Shown: positions 22,667-34,628 of the stretch, piece by piece
Layout of the letters: every line of letters starts with the position of its first letter
How positions within the stretch are numbered: the stretch's first letter is position 1
NCBI GenBank assembly: GCA_013399115.1
Contig: VXAA01007184.1
Location: 2,724-66,723, forward strand
Length of the DNA stretch: 64,000 bases
Source of the DNA: Anseranas semipalmata
Lineage: Eukaryota > Chordata > Aves > Anseriformes > Anseranatidae
Direction: 5' to 3'
Program-made: the position numbers and the translations under genes
The notes under the pieces: model-generated
What the model saw: only the letters and a program-made list of their open reading frames with translations
Databases searched by the model: none
What the model was told of the DNA's origin: nothing

Positions 22667-22719
22667 CAGTAATTTATACTGACGCAAGTATAAATTACTG
22701 ATAACCGAAGTATTATCAG
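22667..22719. repeat. Two abutting perfect hairpins
   Basis: Hairpin 1: CAGTAATTTATACT (22667-22680), loop GACGCA, AGTATAAATTACTG (22687-22700), a 14-bp perfect stem with a 6-nt loop. Hairpin 2: CTGATAA (22698-22704), 8-nt loop, TTATCAG (22713-22719). The second overlaps the first by three bases. The loops and the right flank hold several CpG dinucleotides (GACGCA, CCGAAG, ACGAGCGC), which stand out in CpG-poor AT-rich surroundings. The structure is shorter than a normal pre-miRNA. Function unknown. Confidence 0.85.
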
Positions 22720-22747
22720 GAAACGAGCGCAAGCACTGTCCCACTGG

Positions 22748-22969
22748 TTATATATATTTACATAAATATGTTAATTTTAACATATTTACTGGTGTGGTTT
22801 CATGCAAATTAACAAGCTCTAACACAGTGCCCAGTAATTGCTCAGGGGTTATGATGGACTCTTTCCTAAAAGGCAGTTTAGGCAGTACTATTCCAGGTTC
22901 AGATCCCTCTGCCTCACATAGTACTCCAACACAATCCCATTGGACTTGGAAGATCAAAAAGCTGTGCAT
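22748..22969 (-). other. Unexplained minus-strand open frame, possible exon-like segment
   Basis: A 73-codon frame has residue composition closer to real protein than its neighbours, for example SEPGIVLPKLPFRK and ESIITPEQLLGTVLELV. On the minus strand a pyrimidine-rich CTTTTTGATCTTCCAAG could act as a 3' splice site (exon start 22944), and CCA/GTAAAT could act as a 5' splice site (exon end 22790). I do not recognise the peptide. It may be chance or a fragment of an unidentified element. Confidence 0.2.
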
Positions 22970-23076
22970 GTCTTCATGCAGTTTCCAAGGATAAGAAACA
23001 CATGCCCTAAATTTAGGTTATGATGGCATCACACAGATAATTGCCTTTGATACTGTTCACACATTCTATAATTCAA

Positions 23077-23251
<175 letters not shown>

Positions 23252-25327
23252 TGCACCTCACAGCAAATAATTGTCATGTCTTAATATCAAAAGGGCATCA
23301 CAAGGGCCCCAGAAAAGATTCAAAACTGTTGTGTTAGATGCTCTGAACATAATCAGTCTACTTTAGGAAACTGCCCCTGAGTAAACTGAAGTTATCACCT
23401 TGTCTTGGAGTCAGAAGTGGCTTTATGGACTTGTTGCATTTAACACAGTTGATGCAGCCATAGATCCAAAAATTCAGGACCCTGACTTTGAAAAGGGGAT
23501 CTGCTAGTCAGCAGCCAATATGCAGTTGTTTACTTGGTAGCTGCGTCAGATGCATCTGAGGTGCACAGCAGCTTGCACATCTGTAGAGGATTCCAAATCC
23601 CATGCTTTGTGAATATCATGTAGTACTACAATAGTGTACTTGTAATGCAAAGTGACTCAATGCCTATGAACATGCTGTGCGCAGACCCTTCTGGCTTCTT
23701 AAGACAGTCCCAAGTGTTCAAACAAACAGCAGCAATTCAGACGTCATAAGGATGACTGCAGTACTATTTTAGACTTACATTTGTGTGGAGAAACATACAA
23801 TCATAACTTTTCTTTAATCTGTTTAAGTATAAAATGTAGGGGCAGAAATATGAGTTAAAACACATTTGATTTTACAATCGTTTTGATCCCTTTTTTTTTT
23901 TTTTTCCAGAAACTATCCTCTTTTTCTCAAGAAAGCCTAAAAAAATGCAAAGGCAAAGGTTGATCTGAATCTTCTGATTAATTATAGTTCTGAATTCAAA
24001 TATTTAAAAAAAAAAAATCTAAAGCAAATACATAGATACAAAACTACCCTCAAATCCTTGCCATAGTGTGGTAAGTTCAGATGAGATCATCTGAATAAAG
24101 ATTTGTAGATCTGCATTTTAAAAGCAGGATAGGTTTAACTTGTTGCCTAATATTTTATTAGATTTGTATTATTTATGCTAGCATATAATGCATTTAAATT
24201 AAATGCTAGTCCTGCTCAAATCAAGGATTAAACTTATATTGAATTCATTGGGAACAAGATTTGACCTTTATTTGACATCCAGTTAAATCTCTTTAACTGG
24301 AATAATCACTATGACACAGAATCAGCACAGTATATCCAATTACATTTAACTAGGACTAAATGGCTTATGTTGTCTGTTTAAATAGGAAACTGGTGTTATT
24401 TGTAAGGCTACTCACAGTAATTATTGAGAATACACTGCAGCTTTCCAGAACAAATGTTCTACTTTTGTCTTTTTTTCTAAGATTTAGTTTCCTCTACTTT
24501 CCCTAAGGGATTTTAAGTGTATTACACTTACACTGAAGAGAAGTCCATGNNNNNNNNNNNNNNNNNNNAAAAAAAAAGGGCTCAAAATTAAGGGAAAAAT
24601 TACTTGAGAGAAACTTTGAAAACACATGCAATGAAATTAGTTTCATTCCAGCTACCCTAATACAAGCAAAACATAAGTAAAAACATCTAACCAAGCAAGC
24701 TTTCTTTAGCCATGAAACAACCCTGTGTAGCAAGTGAAAATAAAAATAAAATGCTAGAAACATTATGGTAAGACATGTCAATACCAACTCCAGTTTAAAA
24801 GCCACATGAAGTTATACATGTCCTCCCTTTGGAGCTCAGAACCCTTGCTATGTTAGTGAATGGAAGGTAGACATACAAGTAGTTTTCTAGGGGCCATGAG
24901 GCTCATTGAAGATATCGTGGCATAGAAAAGAATGAAATAGAAAGAAAATGTTAAAATCTTTTAATAATCACAAGTAATTAAAGGATTTTTAAAACATACT
25001 TTATTTTAAAATCAATAGTGAGTGTCTAAGATACAACTTTTATTGCCATATATGAAATAAAACTATATGCATAAATATATAAAATGACAAATTCTAATCA
25101 TTAGAACTATAGTTTAATTGTCTCATTACTGTTTCTATCACAATGTTCCAATTAAAAAATTCTTATATGTTTTGGATAACTGATAAAGATTTTTATAGTT
25201 TATTAGATAGGTGTTGATAAAATAAAATGAAAGATTCCTTCTGGATTTTTCTGACTTAATAGTTTCATGCTGGTTTAGGAATGAAAATATAATTTGTTGC
25301 AGAAAACTAGACAAGTAGTTGAATTTA
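23252..25327. other. Unannotated AT-rich DNA with an assembly gap
   Basis: No recognisable gene or transposon. Poly(T) lies at about 23889-23906, poly(A) at about 24006-24017, and the gap is listed at 24550-24568. Confidence 0.55.
24550..24568. other. Assembly gap (19 N)
   Basis: Undetermined bases immediately followed by a 9-A run, so the gap sits in a homopolymer. Confidence 0.98.
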
Positions 25328-25395
25328 AAGAAGAAGAAGAAGAAGAAGAAGAAGAAGAAGAAGAAGAAGAAGAAGAAGAAGAAGAAGAAGAAGAA
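25328..25395 (+). repeat. (GAA)n trinucleotide array
   Basis: About 22 uninterrupted AAG/GAA units. The glutamate-rich frame at 25294-25563 and its poly-Phe complement come from this array. GAA/TTC tracts of this length can form triplexes. Confidence 0.95.
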
Positions 25396-26772
25396 TGTAG
25401 TACAGATTTCATGTGTGACAAAACTGCTTTTCAAACACACTGCACTGGGGTGTATGATACCTTGAACTTATACAAGGACTTTATACAGAAATGTATATCA
25501 TCCTCAGATGGAGGTGAAATTAAATGTAATCTCTGTGAATTATTTCAAAAAAAAAAATCATAGGTTTTTGGGGTACTTTTTTTATTTTTTTCTCCCTAAT
25601 ATAAGCTGGTTCTTCCTATCACTAATAGATTAAGGTAATAATATTTTGAAGCCAATTACCACCCAGTGCTTGATGTATTCCTTCTGTATGCAGCTGTTTT
25701 ATTTTTGATATTCAAACAAACAAATTATGTTGTTTTGTTTTCTTTTGTTTTGTTTTTCAGTAATTTCTATTCTATGTTGTTCTATATTTCTGTTCTATGT
25801 TGTGAAGAGCATGAGAGTGATCTCCCAGCAAGCAGAGGACAGGAAACAGTAGCTTTATTTGAGGGCAAATGGTAGTTTCTTGTTTTATTTTTTTAACATA
25901 ATTCCATTTTATTTCCAGAGAATCCAGCTGATTTCTTGCAATTATCAATTTTCAAAATACTTAGTTGTTCTTTGATGTAAACAAAGTAGGACATTGACAC
26001 AAAGGACATTAGTGATAATTATATTGCATCTCAATCAGAACTAAGCATATTCCATCCATGAATACACCAAACTAATTAACTATGATCATTGCCATTAGGA
26101 TTACTACCACATGAATTCATAATGTCAGAACTTACTTCATTATGACTCTATTTCACTTTAAGTGTCCCATCATTATCAACACATTTGATATTCACCATGT
26201 TAATAGTGATCATTACTAATTCATTTTGAGCTATTAATGTGGATGTCTTGGAAACTTCCACCAAAATCTCACTCTAATTCCTATGTAAGAAAATATTTAA
26301 GCCTTACTCTTAGATAATGCTGGCTGACATTATTGATGAATTAGAGCTCAATAGTTTAGTGACACAGAGTCACTTGTGCTGTAGTCTCTGAAAATCTGAT
26401 ATTCTTATAGACACTTAAAACTTCAGACTATAACAACGAAATAATACAAAGTTAATTTTTCTGAAATCTCACAGAATTTTCATAGGCTCTACTTTAACAT
26501 CCAGATGGACCATTTTTCATCCTTAAATTGTGCTAAACTAATTACTTTCTGAATGTTTATAGGACAAAGAGATAACAGTATGTTTTCAGAAACCTTGATA
26601 ATTATAGCCTTGTCTTTAAGTTCATTCATATTATGCTTACACAAAAATAAGTGGAAATTCATAATCAACTTGAAAATGTATGTAGTTGAAGCTAAAAAGA
26701 TCAATGTTTTTTTTCCCCGTTCTCCAATTTTTGGCATTGTCAGTAAATATTATGTTAGTCAGTGAAAGCTGG
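25396..26772. other. Unannotated AT-rich DNA
   Basis: No recognisable gene or transposon. T-rich, with short GTTTT repeats near 25730-25757. Confidence 0.55.
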
Positions 26773-26850
26773 AATCATAGAATCATAGAATGGCTTCAGC
26801 TGGAAGGGACCTTGAAGATCATCTAGTTCCAACGCCCATGCCATGGGCAC
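26773..26850 (-). mobile_element. CR1 LINE 3' end, short stub cut by the next CR1
   Basis: AATCATAGAATCATAGAATGGC, then GGAAGGGACCTTGAAGATCA and CCATGCCATGGGCA are CR1 3' UTR sequence read from its minus-strand end. The match stops at about 26850, where another CR1 3' end begins. The younger copy probably landed in this one or displaced its remainder. Confidence 0.88.
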
Positions 26851-27262
26851 AGAATCACAGAATCCTTTAGGTTGGAAGAGACCTTCAAGATCACCTAGTC
26901 CAACCTATGACCTAACACTAACAAGTCCTCCACTAAACCATATCACTAAGCTGTACATCTAAACCTCTTTTGAATACCTCCAGGGATGGTGAATCAACCA
27001 CTTCCCTGGGCAGCCTGTTCCAATGCCTCACAACCCTTTCAGTAAAGAAGTTTTTCCTAATATCCAGCCTAAACCTCCCCTGGCACAACTTTAGCCCATT
27101 CCCCCTTGTCCTATCACCGGACACGTGGGAGAATAGACCAATCCCCACCTCACTACAGCCTCCTTTAAGTTACCTGTAGAGAGTGATAAGGTCGCCCCTG
27201 AGCCTCTTCTCCAGGCTAAACAACCCCAGCTCCCTCAGCTGTTCCTCATAAGACTTGTTCTT
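26851..27262 (-). mobile_element. CR1 LINE 3' UTR fragment
   Basis: A new CR1 3' end starts CAGAATCACAGAATCC, TTGGAAGAGACC and continues through CCAGGGATGGTGAATC, CCCTGGGCAGCCTGTTCCA, TAAAGAAGTTTTTCCTAAT and CCCCTTGTCCTATCAC to CTCTTCTCCAGGCTAAAC and CAGCTGTTCCTCATAAGACTTG. Only the 3' UTR and the extreme ORF2 end remain. The same subfamily, on the plus strand, is at 28338-28683. Confidence 0.93.
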
Positions 27263-28337
27263 AGAGTAAAGTCAATATTGCCTACCTTAAAATCATGAAT
27301 TTAGCTACTTTGGCCCTTGAAGTTTGGCATTATATTGCTAAGTATCACACGTTTGTGTGACTTGTTGGATTCTATGGGATTAGCTTCCTGATAGCAAAAT
27401 TCAAATACTCCCTGGGCTGAATCCATAAAATCAAAGAAAGTAAGAGGTGATAGTAATGCCTAATTAGATATTTAAGTGGACTGTGTGGTTATTTCTTCTA
27501 TACTCTCCCCTCTTTTTTGATGAGTAGGCAATTACTGATTTGCCTTACTGATTATATTTTACCTTACTGATTTATATTACTGATATTACCCTAGAATGAT
27601 TTTATTGCTTGGTTAAAAACAAACAAACAAACAAACAAACAAACAAAACCCATAGTAACAACAATCACTGCTCTCTAAAAGCATTAAAACCTTCCACAAG
27701 TTATGATAATTAAAATACATATATAGTTATATTCACCTCATAACCACAGATATCTTATAGAATCATAAAGGAGAAGCAATATTTTTAATATTTGGCAGAA
27801 AGTACACAGTCTTAAATATGAAAATTAAGTAAAAATAGATTATAGCATGTTTTATTCTCTCTCCACTTTGTAGGCTAATGTAGCAGGATTTTCTTAACCC
27901 TACAGATGTTAGTCATGCATCTCTTTATTTTCTGGTTCCAATGCAGACATTGCAAATCACATCAAAACCATTAATACAAAGACTGGGTTAGGTGGCTACA
28001 GTAAATCATCTTCAAAGATCTGATTCCCATGTTTGCTCTTCAGTTTTCATTAGCGCTATTGAGATTTTAAGTATAATCTTCTGCAAGTGAAATTTGGCTT
28101 TTGCTGAGTTTGCTCTTGTGAAGGTGTACAAGATCAGATTTTCTGGAAAAGTAAACTGTACTATAGCTGAATTGGCTGGTCTTTGAAGTTGAGTGGGAAT
28201 CAAAGTCTTCATGAAATGATTAACTTCTGTTTTGTTTAGTTATGGAATATGACTGAAAATTCTAATTCACTCATTTACCATAATTTATTATCAGGTGAGA
28301 ACCTAAAATAGAATCTTTTGAGTTTTCAATGTTAAGA
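27263..28337. other. Unannotated AT-rich DNA
   Basis: No gene or transposon seen. A (CAAA)n run of about seven units lies at 27617-27647. Confidence 0.55.
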
Positions 28338-28683
28338 GCTCTCTACAGTTACCTTAAAGGAGGCTGTAGTGAGGTGGGAATTGGTCTCTTCTCCCAAGCA
28401 CCAGGTGATAGGATGAGGGCAAATGGGTTTAAGTTGTGCCAAGGGAGGTTTAGGTTGGATATTAGGAAAAAATTTCTTCACTGAAAGAGTTATGAGGCGT
28501 TGGAACAGGCTGCCCAGGGAAGTGGTTGAGTCACCATCCCTGGAGGGATTCGAAAGATGTGTAGATGTAGAACTTAGTGATATGGTTTAATGGTGGACTT
28601 GGTAGTGTTAGGTTATAGGTTGGACTGGATGATCTTAGAGGTCTTTTCCAACCTAAATGATTCTGTGAATCTGTGATTCTCTG
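28338..28683 (+). mobile_element. CR1 LINE 3' UTR fragment
   Basis: CTCTACAGTTACCTTAAAGG leads into GGTCTCTTCTCCCAAGCACC, GGTTGGATATTAGGAAAAA, GGAACAGGCTGCCCAGGGAA and GGTTGGACTGGATGATCTTA, and it ends with repeated GATTCTGTGA-type octamers near 28683. It is 5'-truncated and of the same subfamily as 26851-27262 but in the opposite orientation. Confidence 0.94.
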
Positions 28684-28849
28684 AACATAATAGCATTATA
28701 AATTGAGGAATGTATTGCATTTTTTTTCGTGAAAAAATGGAGAATGTAATTCTTCTTCTGGAGAAGTTTGAGCAATCTCTTGGAGTACAAGACATTCAGT
28801 TTACAGTGATTCTCACTATGAACCAAACACATACAAAGAACATAGCATA
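28684..28849. other. Short spacer between CR1 and LTR
   Basis: Nothing recognisable. Confidence 0.5.
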
Positions 28850-29441
28850 TTGGGTTTCCATGGCAAGGTGTTGGTAACATTGAGGCTGCAGGAGTGGCCT
28901 CTGTGAGAAAAGTCCAGAAGCTGCCCCATATCAAATAAGAGCCAGTTGGAGTCGGCTCCAAAAGGGACCTGCCTCTAGCCAAAGTCAAGCCAATGAGTGA
29001 CGCTGGTTGTGCCTCTGTGAGAGCAGATTTAGGAAAGGGAAAAAACTGCTGTGCCACAGCAGCTGGGAGAGAGGAGTGTCAAAATATATAGAGAAAAAGC
29101 CCTGCAGACACCAAGGCCAGTGAAGAAGGAGGGGAAGGGGGTGCTACAGATGCCAAAGCAGAAGTTCCCCTGCAGCCAACAGTAGATCAGGCTGTGCCCC
29201 TGCAGCCCATGGTGTATCATGGTGGAGCAGATCTCCATGCAGCAGCCCACGGTAGGAGCCCATGGTAGAGATAAGACCTGAAGGAGGCTGCAGCCCATGG
29301 AGAGCCCCTACAGGAGCAAACTCCAGGCCAGAACTGCAGCCTGTGGAGAGAAGTCCATGCAGGAGCAGGAGGCCCAATGGGAGCTGTCATCTGTGGGGGG
29401 CCAATGCTGGAGCAGTCAGCTCCTGAAAGACTGCACCCCAT
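28850..29441 (-). mobile_element. ERV LTR, family A, truncated by a CR1
   Basis: Reverse-complement family A: the LTR 3' end is at about 28850 (plus-strand GGGTTTCCATGGCAAGG), then GGCTGCAGGAGTGGCC, GCAGACACCAAGGCCAGTG, and the repeated CTGCAGCCCATGG..GGAGCAG units of the minisatellite block. At 29442 it is cut by a plus-strand CR1 3' end, and the LTR's own 5' part is missing. The minus-strand frames of 77-134 codons here are LTR sequence. Confidence 0.85.
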
Positions 29442-29550
29442 GGGCAACCTGCTCTGGGTAGCCCTGCTTGATCAGGGGGGTTGGACCAGAAAACCTCCAG
29501 AGGTCCCTTCCAACCTCAACCATTCTGTGATTCTGTGATTCCGTGATTCC
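29442..29550 (+). mobile_element. CR1 LINE extreme 3' end
   Basis: GGGCAACCTGCTCTGGGTAG, CCTGCTTGATCAGGGGGGTT, AGAGGTCCCTTCCAACCTC and three GATTC.GTGATTCC octamers: a 5'-truncated CR1 tail of about 109 bp. It belongs to a subfamily different from the 28338 copy, whose final octamers and ACTGGATGATCTTA differ. Confidence 0.92.
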
Positions 29551-32025
29551 TGTCAGGATGGGTAGAGTACAGCACATTTTGTTTGGAAATCTACTTAAAT
29601 ATGAATAGGTGTTGCCACCTCTGTAGTCCTTTGTTTTTGTCTATTTTTCCATGATAACCTAATTTATAGTAAAGTTTTGTGTGTGAGAGAGGCTATCAGC
29701 TTCATAACACTTCCTGAGCACACATTAGCAATGAATGCATTTCAAACTTAATAAAGTACCTATTGAATTTAAACAACTCTTCTCTTAGCCATCGAAAATG
29801 AACACACTGTTATCTGGGAGTGAGTATGAATGTAGAGATTCGTTGTCATGTATCCACTGTAGTAGTAGTAAAACCTTGATTATGTTTGGGTGAGACAGCG
29901 AGGCAAATAACACTGTCCCAGCTATGCTCATGTGTTGTGTCAAGTTGTGGCCGCTTAGGACAGTGCAATACCTTGTCCCATTGTAAAATGTAATCCTCAC
30001 CTTTAAGAGTGGTTTTACAATCAGTTATGTCTAAAGATAAGCAACTGAAACAACTTATCTAAAGATAAGAACTGTAACTTGGATTAAGGAGACAATTTTG
30101 TAGAACTCTCTTACTTCTATTTCAGACCTATGAATCTGTGTCATATGCTGTCAAATCTTTAGTTTACCTTTCTCTTTTTCTCTTTCAAACAGAAACATAT
30201 CGTTTTGGTTTTATTCATTTCTGAAAGTAAAAATAATGATAACAGAAAAAGCAAGATAAATGGCCCGATTTCTTAGCAGTCACATTGGTTCTCTTTAATT
30301 TTTCTTCTGATTTTGACACATGGACAAACTGCTGTCACCAAGTGCCAAGCTGCTTGAACATGGGGCTGACTAGCTGTTGCATTTTTCATCTGTCAAGGTA
30401 GGCATCTTGCATCAACTTCAGATGTCAGCAACAATGAGAGCCCTTGCTTTTTCTGGAACAATAAAGTTGGAAATGGCCATCTGCTCAGCCTTCTGTTATC
30501 TGAATTCTTCCCTAGAAATAGTTTTCAATCATATATTAAGAACTGCAAAGAAAGAGAAAATGGGTAAGATGTTAGGAATATAATTTTAACCCTTTCCTTT
30601 CACTTCCTAAGCCATAGTTTTGTTAGACTGTGAAACAATGAAAACCAGGAAGAAATTTTTGTATTTCACAACAATTTGCTTTATAACAAACAGTTGTTTA
30701 GCACTACAATTCATTATCTTATAATTAAATGTTTTCTGTCTTATTTTTATTGGCATTAGGATGATATTTCCAATATTTAAGATTCTTTTGGTGTTCTGTT
30801 CACATAAGTTCGGAAAGTATGTATTTAGCAATAACTTGTGCCAGACTAAGGGATCTAGTACTAGAACTCTTCCAAACTAGCAGCAAAGCAAATATAGCCT
30901 AAGTAGACTGTAATTTGGAACAAAGAATGTTAACTTTTTTTCATTAAAATTACTGTACATAAATAACATTCTCCTCCTTCCTCCATAATGTTCATTCTGT
31001 TGCTGCTTAATGCTTAGCTCATATACAGTGTTTTTTACTTATACTCCGTGGGTTGTCTGCCTCGTAACTTAGCTCAACAATGACAACACAACACTTGTTA
31101 TCAACCACTGCACAGAACACTGGCCTCACAGATGTAAGTCATGCTGAGTATGAAGTTAACTGAAAGCCAGAAATCCTTTCTATATTTCTACAGTTACATT
31201 AAGTATAATGGCAAATTTATTTTATTGTTTAGTATTTATACAGATAGAAATCCACACCTCTTATTTAAAAGGGTTCTCATCCAAGAAAAAATGAAGTCAG
31301 TGGGAACTTTCTAATTGTTTTGAATGAGTTGTAGATCAGGATTTCCCTTTATTAGCTCCTCACTTATGTAGAAGCATGAAATATCATAAGCCTTAGAACT
31401 ACAATATTTTTCAGTATGGTCTTAGTGCAATGGTTCCTAACATGGATAAATTTTGCCCATTCACTGCCTTACAAAAGCTATTCTTACTTGGAAAAAAAGT
31501 GTAATTACATTTTCCATAGAACAGAATTAATTTGAAATGCAGTGTCACAACTTAACAATTCCTCTTGTAACATTATGTTCACGTGACAAAAGCTTTTAAA
31601 AAATCATCAAGCAGCTCCAATGTTATTTGGAGCATCTATTGTTCTCCTTTGTTTTCTAAAATGGAACAAGAAAACTGGAAAGGTTTCCAGAGTTAGTTTC
31701 ATTAACAAGACAGATGTGACTGGTAGTGTGCCAGCACAGCTTTATTCTCAGTTGATGACTAAGTATTAAAAGCTTTAATGAAGAAAAATCACTCAGTACT
31801 CAGTTTTCAGCTTTTAAAAATATTTTTAATACAACTTTGCAAAGCAGACAACTGTAAACTTTACTATAAAAATTACACAATAAGTGGTATTGCTGATACT
31901 GAAATTTGTTGAAAGTAATAGCAACTTCTTTTCCTGACTAAAATAATAAACTAGAATAAATCATAGTTCAGTAACATGAAAAATGAAGATGTTTGAGTGA
32001 TTTTAATTCTAGCATTAACATCTTC

Positions 32026-32094
32026 CAAAAACAAAACAAAACAAAACAAAAACAAAAAACAAACAAACAAACAACAACAACAACAAAAAACAGA
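32026..32094 (+). repeat. (CAAAA)n/(CAAA)n/(CAA)n compound tract
   Basis: A-rich units shorten from CAAAA to CAAA to CAA along the tract. Confidence 0.88.
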
Positions 32095-32207
32095 AACAAC
32101 ACCCACAGAAAGATTTCATTTATTTTCAGTATCTGAAGAAGTATGAAACTTGAACAGTGAAGTTCAAGGGCTTTATTTCAGAAAAGAGCACATCTTCAGT
32201 TAAAAAT

Positions 32208-32283
32208 GTACTACTACTATTAATAATAATAATAATTACTCAATATAATTGGTATTATTAGAAATAAATAATAATAATAAATT
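32208..32283 (+). repeat. (TAA)n clusters
   Basis: TACTACTAC then TAATAATAA at 32208-32236, and a second AATAATAATAA run at 32265-32283, separated by related AT-rich sequence. Confidence 0.85.
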
Positions 32284-32744
32284 ACCCAGAACACAACACT
32301 CATCCTTCTTCATGATTCTCTAGCCCCAGATTTAACAAATACCCTGTAAACAACATTTTTGAAGAATATTTTGAAACCTAAACACTTGGACAGTCCTACA
32401 ATTGTTTCACTACACTAAAGCAAAACAAGGATGAGAATCAGATTCCTGACTAATCCTCTAACCACTGAGCTACACAGGGTAAGGAATAACCTTTTAACAT
32501 CTCCTGTTTTTTTGTAATACTTTAAGAGATGTCAAGCTCATCATGACCTGATTAGAAGCAAAACCTCTGCATGGCTGCACAGGTTACAGTAGGGTTAACC
32601 CAAAAAGGACATATTTTCCTCATGTAATTGCATAACTTTTTCTACATCTCTTTTGCTGGAATTCCTCAGCATTTATAGTGAATATTCCCCACACACTCTT
32701 CACCCACTCCACACCAAAGTTTAGCTTATTTAATCTTTCATGAG

Positions 32745-32830
32745 CTGTCTCGTTCTGCTCAGCAGGGGTGGAGACAGTTTTGTTTGAATTTGAGACATCT
32801 TTCCTTTTAGTGTCTTACATGAGCCTCCAA
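32745..32830. other. Short remnant related to both ends of the 8185-8960 block
   Basis: CAGCAGGGGTGGAGACAG resembles CAGTGGGGGTGGAGATAG at about 8197, and TTTGAGACATC..CTTTT.AGTGTCTTACA resembles 8880-8910. Here the two motifs are only a few bases apart, whereas at 8.2-8.9 kb about 650 bp separate them. Confidence 0.4.
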
Positions 32831-33571
32831 GCCTCTTCTTTTTTCTTCTCAAGTTGGAAAAGAAAATAATTAGATCTTCTCTTTCCATTGCCATCTTCCA
32901 TTAACCATCTAAGTTGGTAGGACGGGAAGTAGCTATAGTATTTACCTTGTTGGTAAAGAACGAGTTAACTGTGTTTTGCCTCAAGGAGCCATGAAATTCT
33001 CTTTCCTCCCTGTGGTGGCTACTGAGTGTGGAATATATCATTCACTGAACCTTACTTTCTATTTTAAGCTGTACATTAAAATATGCAAAAATATTAATCA
33101 GATGTTATATGTAGGTTTTTTTTTCTGGCATTAGACAGACCAGACTTAAGAGCAATCTAACACTCTTGAGCATGTTAGGTATAAGGTAACTGATTTCAAC
33201 CCATTTCTTTCAGATAAACTGTAGGAATATTCATAACATATACATTTTTTTCAGATCTATGTATTGACCACTTTAAGATATTTAAAGAAGAAGAGTCATG
33301 TAAAATGTATGATCTAGCTAAGTGTAATACAATGTGAAATTTGGATCACCAGGATGTAATTTCTAGTACAAATCTTATTATGTTTTACCTATTTTTTAAA
33401 TTGTAATATTTCAGATAACTTTGTTGTCATTAACTTCAAATAACCATAAATATCAAGTCACTATGGTTATAGCTACGGATCAGAAATCCTAATGGTGTCA
33501 AAAAGCATGCATCTGTTCATAAAATTCCTGATAGGGCAATAAGACCAACAAAGGTGTATTGTTTGTTTCAG

Positions 33572-33682
33572 GGGGGATCATGTACATCTAATGTTAGATA
33601 TGCAAAAGTCCCAACTTGTTCTCAAAGCAGAGTGATTCCAGATGGCAAACTTCTGATTACCATGTTTCTTTTCTGGTGGCTG
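33572..33682 (+). other. Weak exon-like segment
   Basis: A good polypyrimidine acceptor (TTGTTTGTTTCAG) precedes 33572, and a GTTAAGTA donor-like site follows 33682. The 111-nt interval is open in one frame across 37 codons, within the frame 33554-33757. I recognise no peptide motif. Intergenic DNA yields such pairs by chance, so this is a hint only. Confidence 0.12.
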
Positions 33683-33755
33683 GTTAAGTATCTAGCAATC
33701 AAATCATATCATTCTTCATTATCCATATCATATCATGTCGACCCATCTTATTTAT

Positions 33756-33911
33756 AAGAAGATTAAGAAAGTATAATAATTATTTCAAAGGAAAAAATGT
33801 ATTGGTACAACCACTATTGACTTATTTTTCAGCAAAGAGAAAGTAATGAAAAAAAAAAAAATCCAGAAGTATCCAGACTTGGACATGCTAGAATTAAAGA
33901 TGAACTAAAGC
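33756..33911 (+). repeat. Dispersed near-identical direct repeat, copy 1
   Basis: This 156-bp segment recurs at 34629-34786. By eye the copies differ only in the A-rich run (13 A here; eight A, one T and six A in copy 2). The sequence is AT-rich and is no element I recognise. Confidence 0.95.
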
Positions 33912-34628
33912 ACTCGCAGATCCTCATAAGGATCTGCAGATAAGTTACATGTTAAGGAAAGATTTCATAAACTGTTCACACAAATTGTGGAGAAAAATAA
34001 CACATCTTTCTAGTATTTGAAGAAGAAACTGTCTCTTGTAGGAACTGACTATCTCTACTCATTTAGTGCACTTAATTAGAAAGTAAGAATGATCATTTCT
34101 TAAATAAAACAATGACGATGCTGGAATGTAACTATTAGTTTATCAGCTTTAATTATCTTGGTGCCTCACACTTAACTTTTTCTGACACTGACACATTTTT
34201 TGAGCTGTGTATATCAACAGAAATGTTATGTTTTTTTATAGTGTTCTGTTACTCTTGGCCACAACAGCTTTTTCTCTCTTTTCAGTGATATGTATCTTTA
34301 TATTCTGAAATGAAAGAAACATTTAAGAAGTTTCCTTCTGGGATATGTGAAATGAATTGCTCCTATTTAATCAGTGAAACATATTAACTTGGTGTCAAGA
34401 ATTGCATTAAAATCATGGAGATAGGGTAATGCCCTACTAGGAAAATGAAGCAATGATTTTGTATGCATTTCAAGCTATTGTTGATCTGTACTGTTCTCTA
34501 AATAGTGCAATTGTTATTTACCGTGTATCCATTTAAAAGCTGCTGTATGTCAAAAACATTTTATTTTCCTTAGTGTGTGTTCATTATTTTTTCTTGAAAT
34601 TCAAACTCGAAGCTGACTATAGATGAAA

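Larger units (their letters stand above)
22050..23076. other. Unannotated DNA with a double hairpin and one open frame of interest
   Basis: No recognisable gene or transposon. The hairpin pair at 22667-22719 and the minus-strand frame at 22748-22969 are listed separately. Confidence 0.5.
29551..33755. other. Unannotated AT-rich DNA
   Basis: About 4.2 kb with no recognisable gene. It contains two simple-repeat clusters near 32 kb, a short LTR-like remnant at 32745 and a weak exon-like segment at 33572, each listed separately. Confidence 0.55.

Noticed and set aside
25294..25563. Glutamate-rich 89-codon frame
   Set aside because: Created by the GAA array. The flanking codons show no conserved motif.
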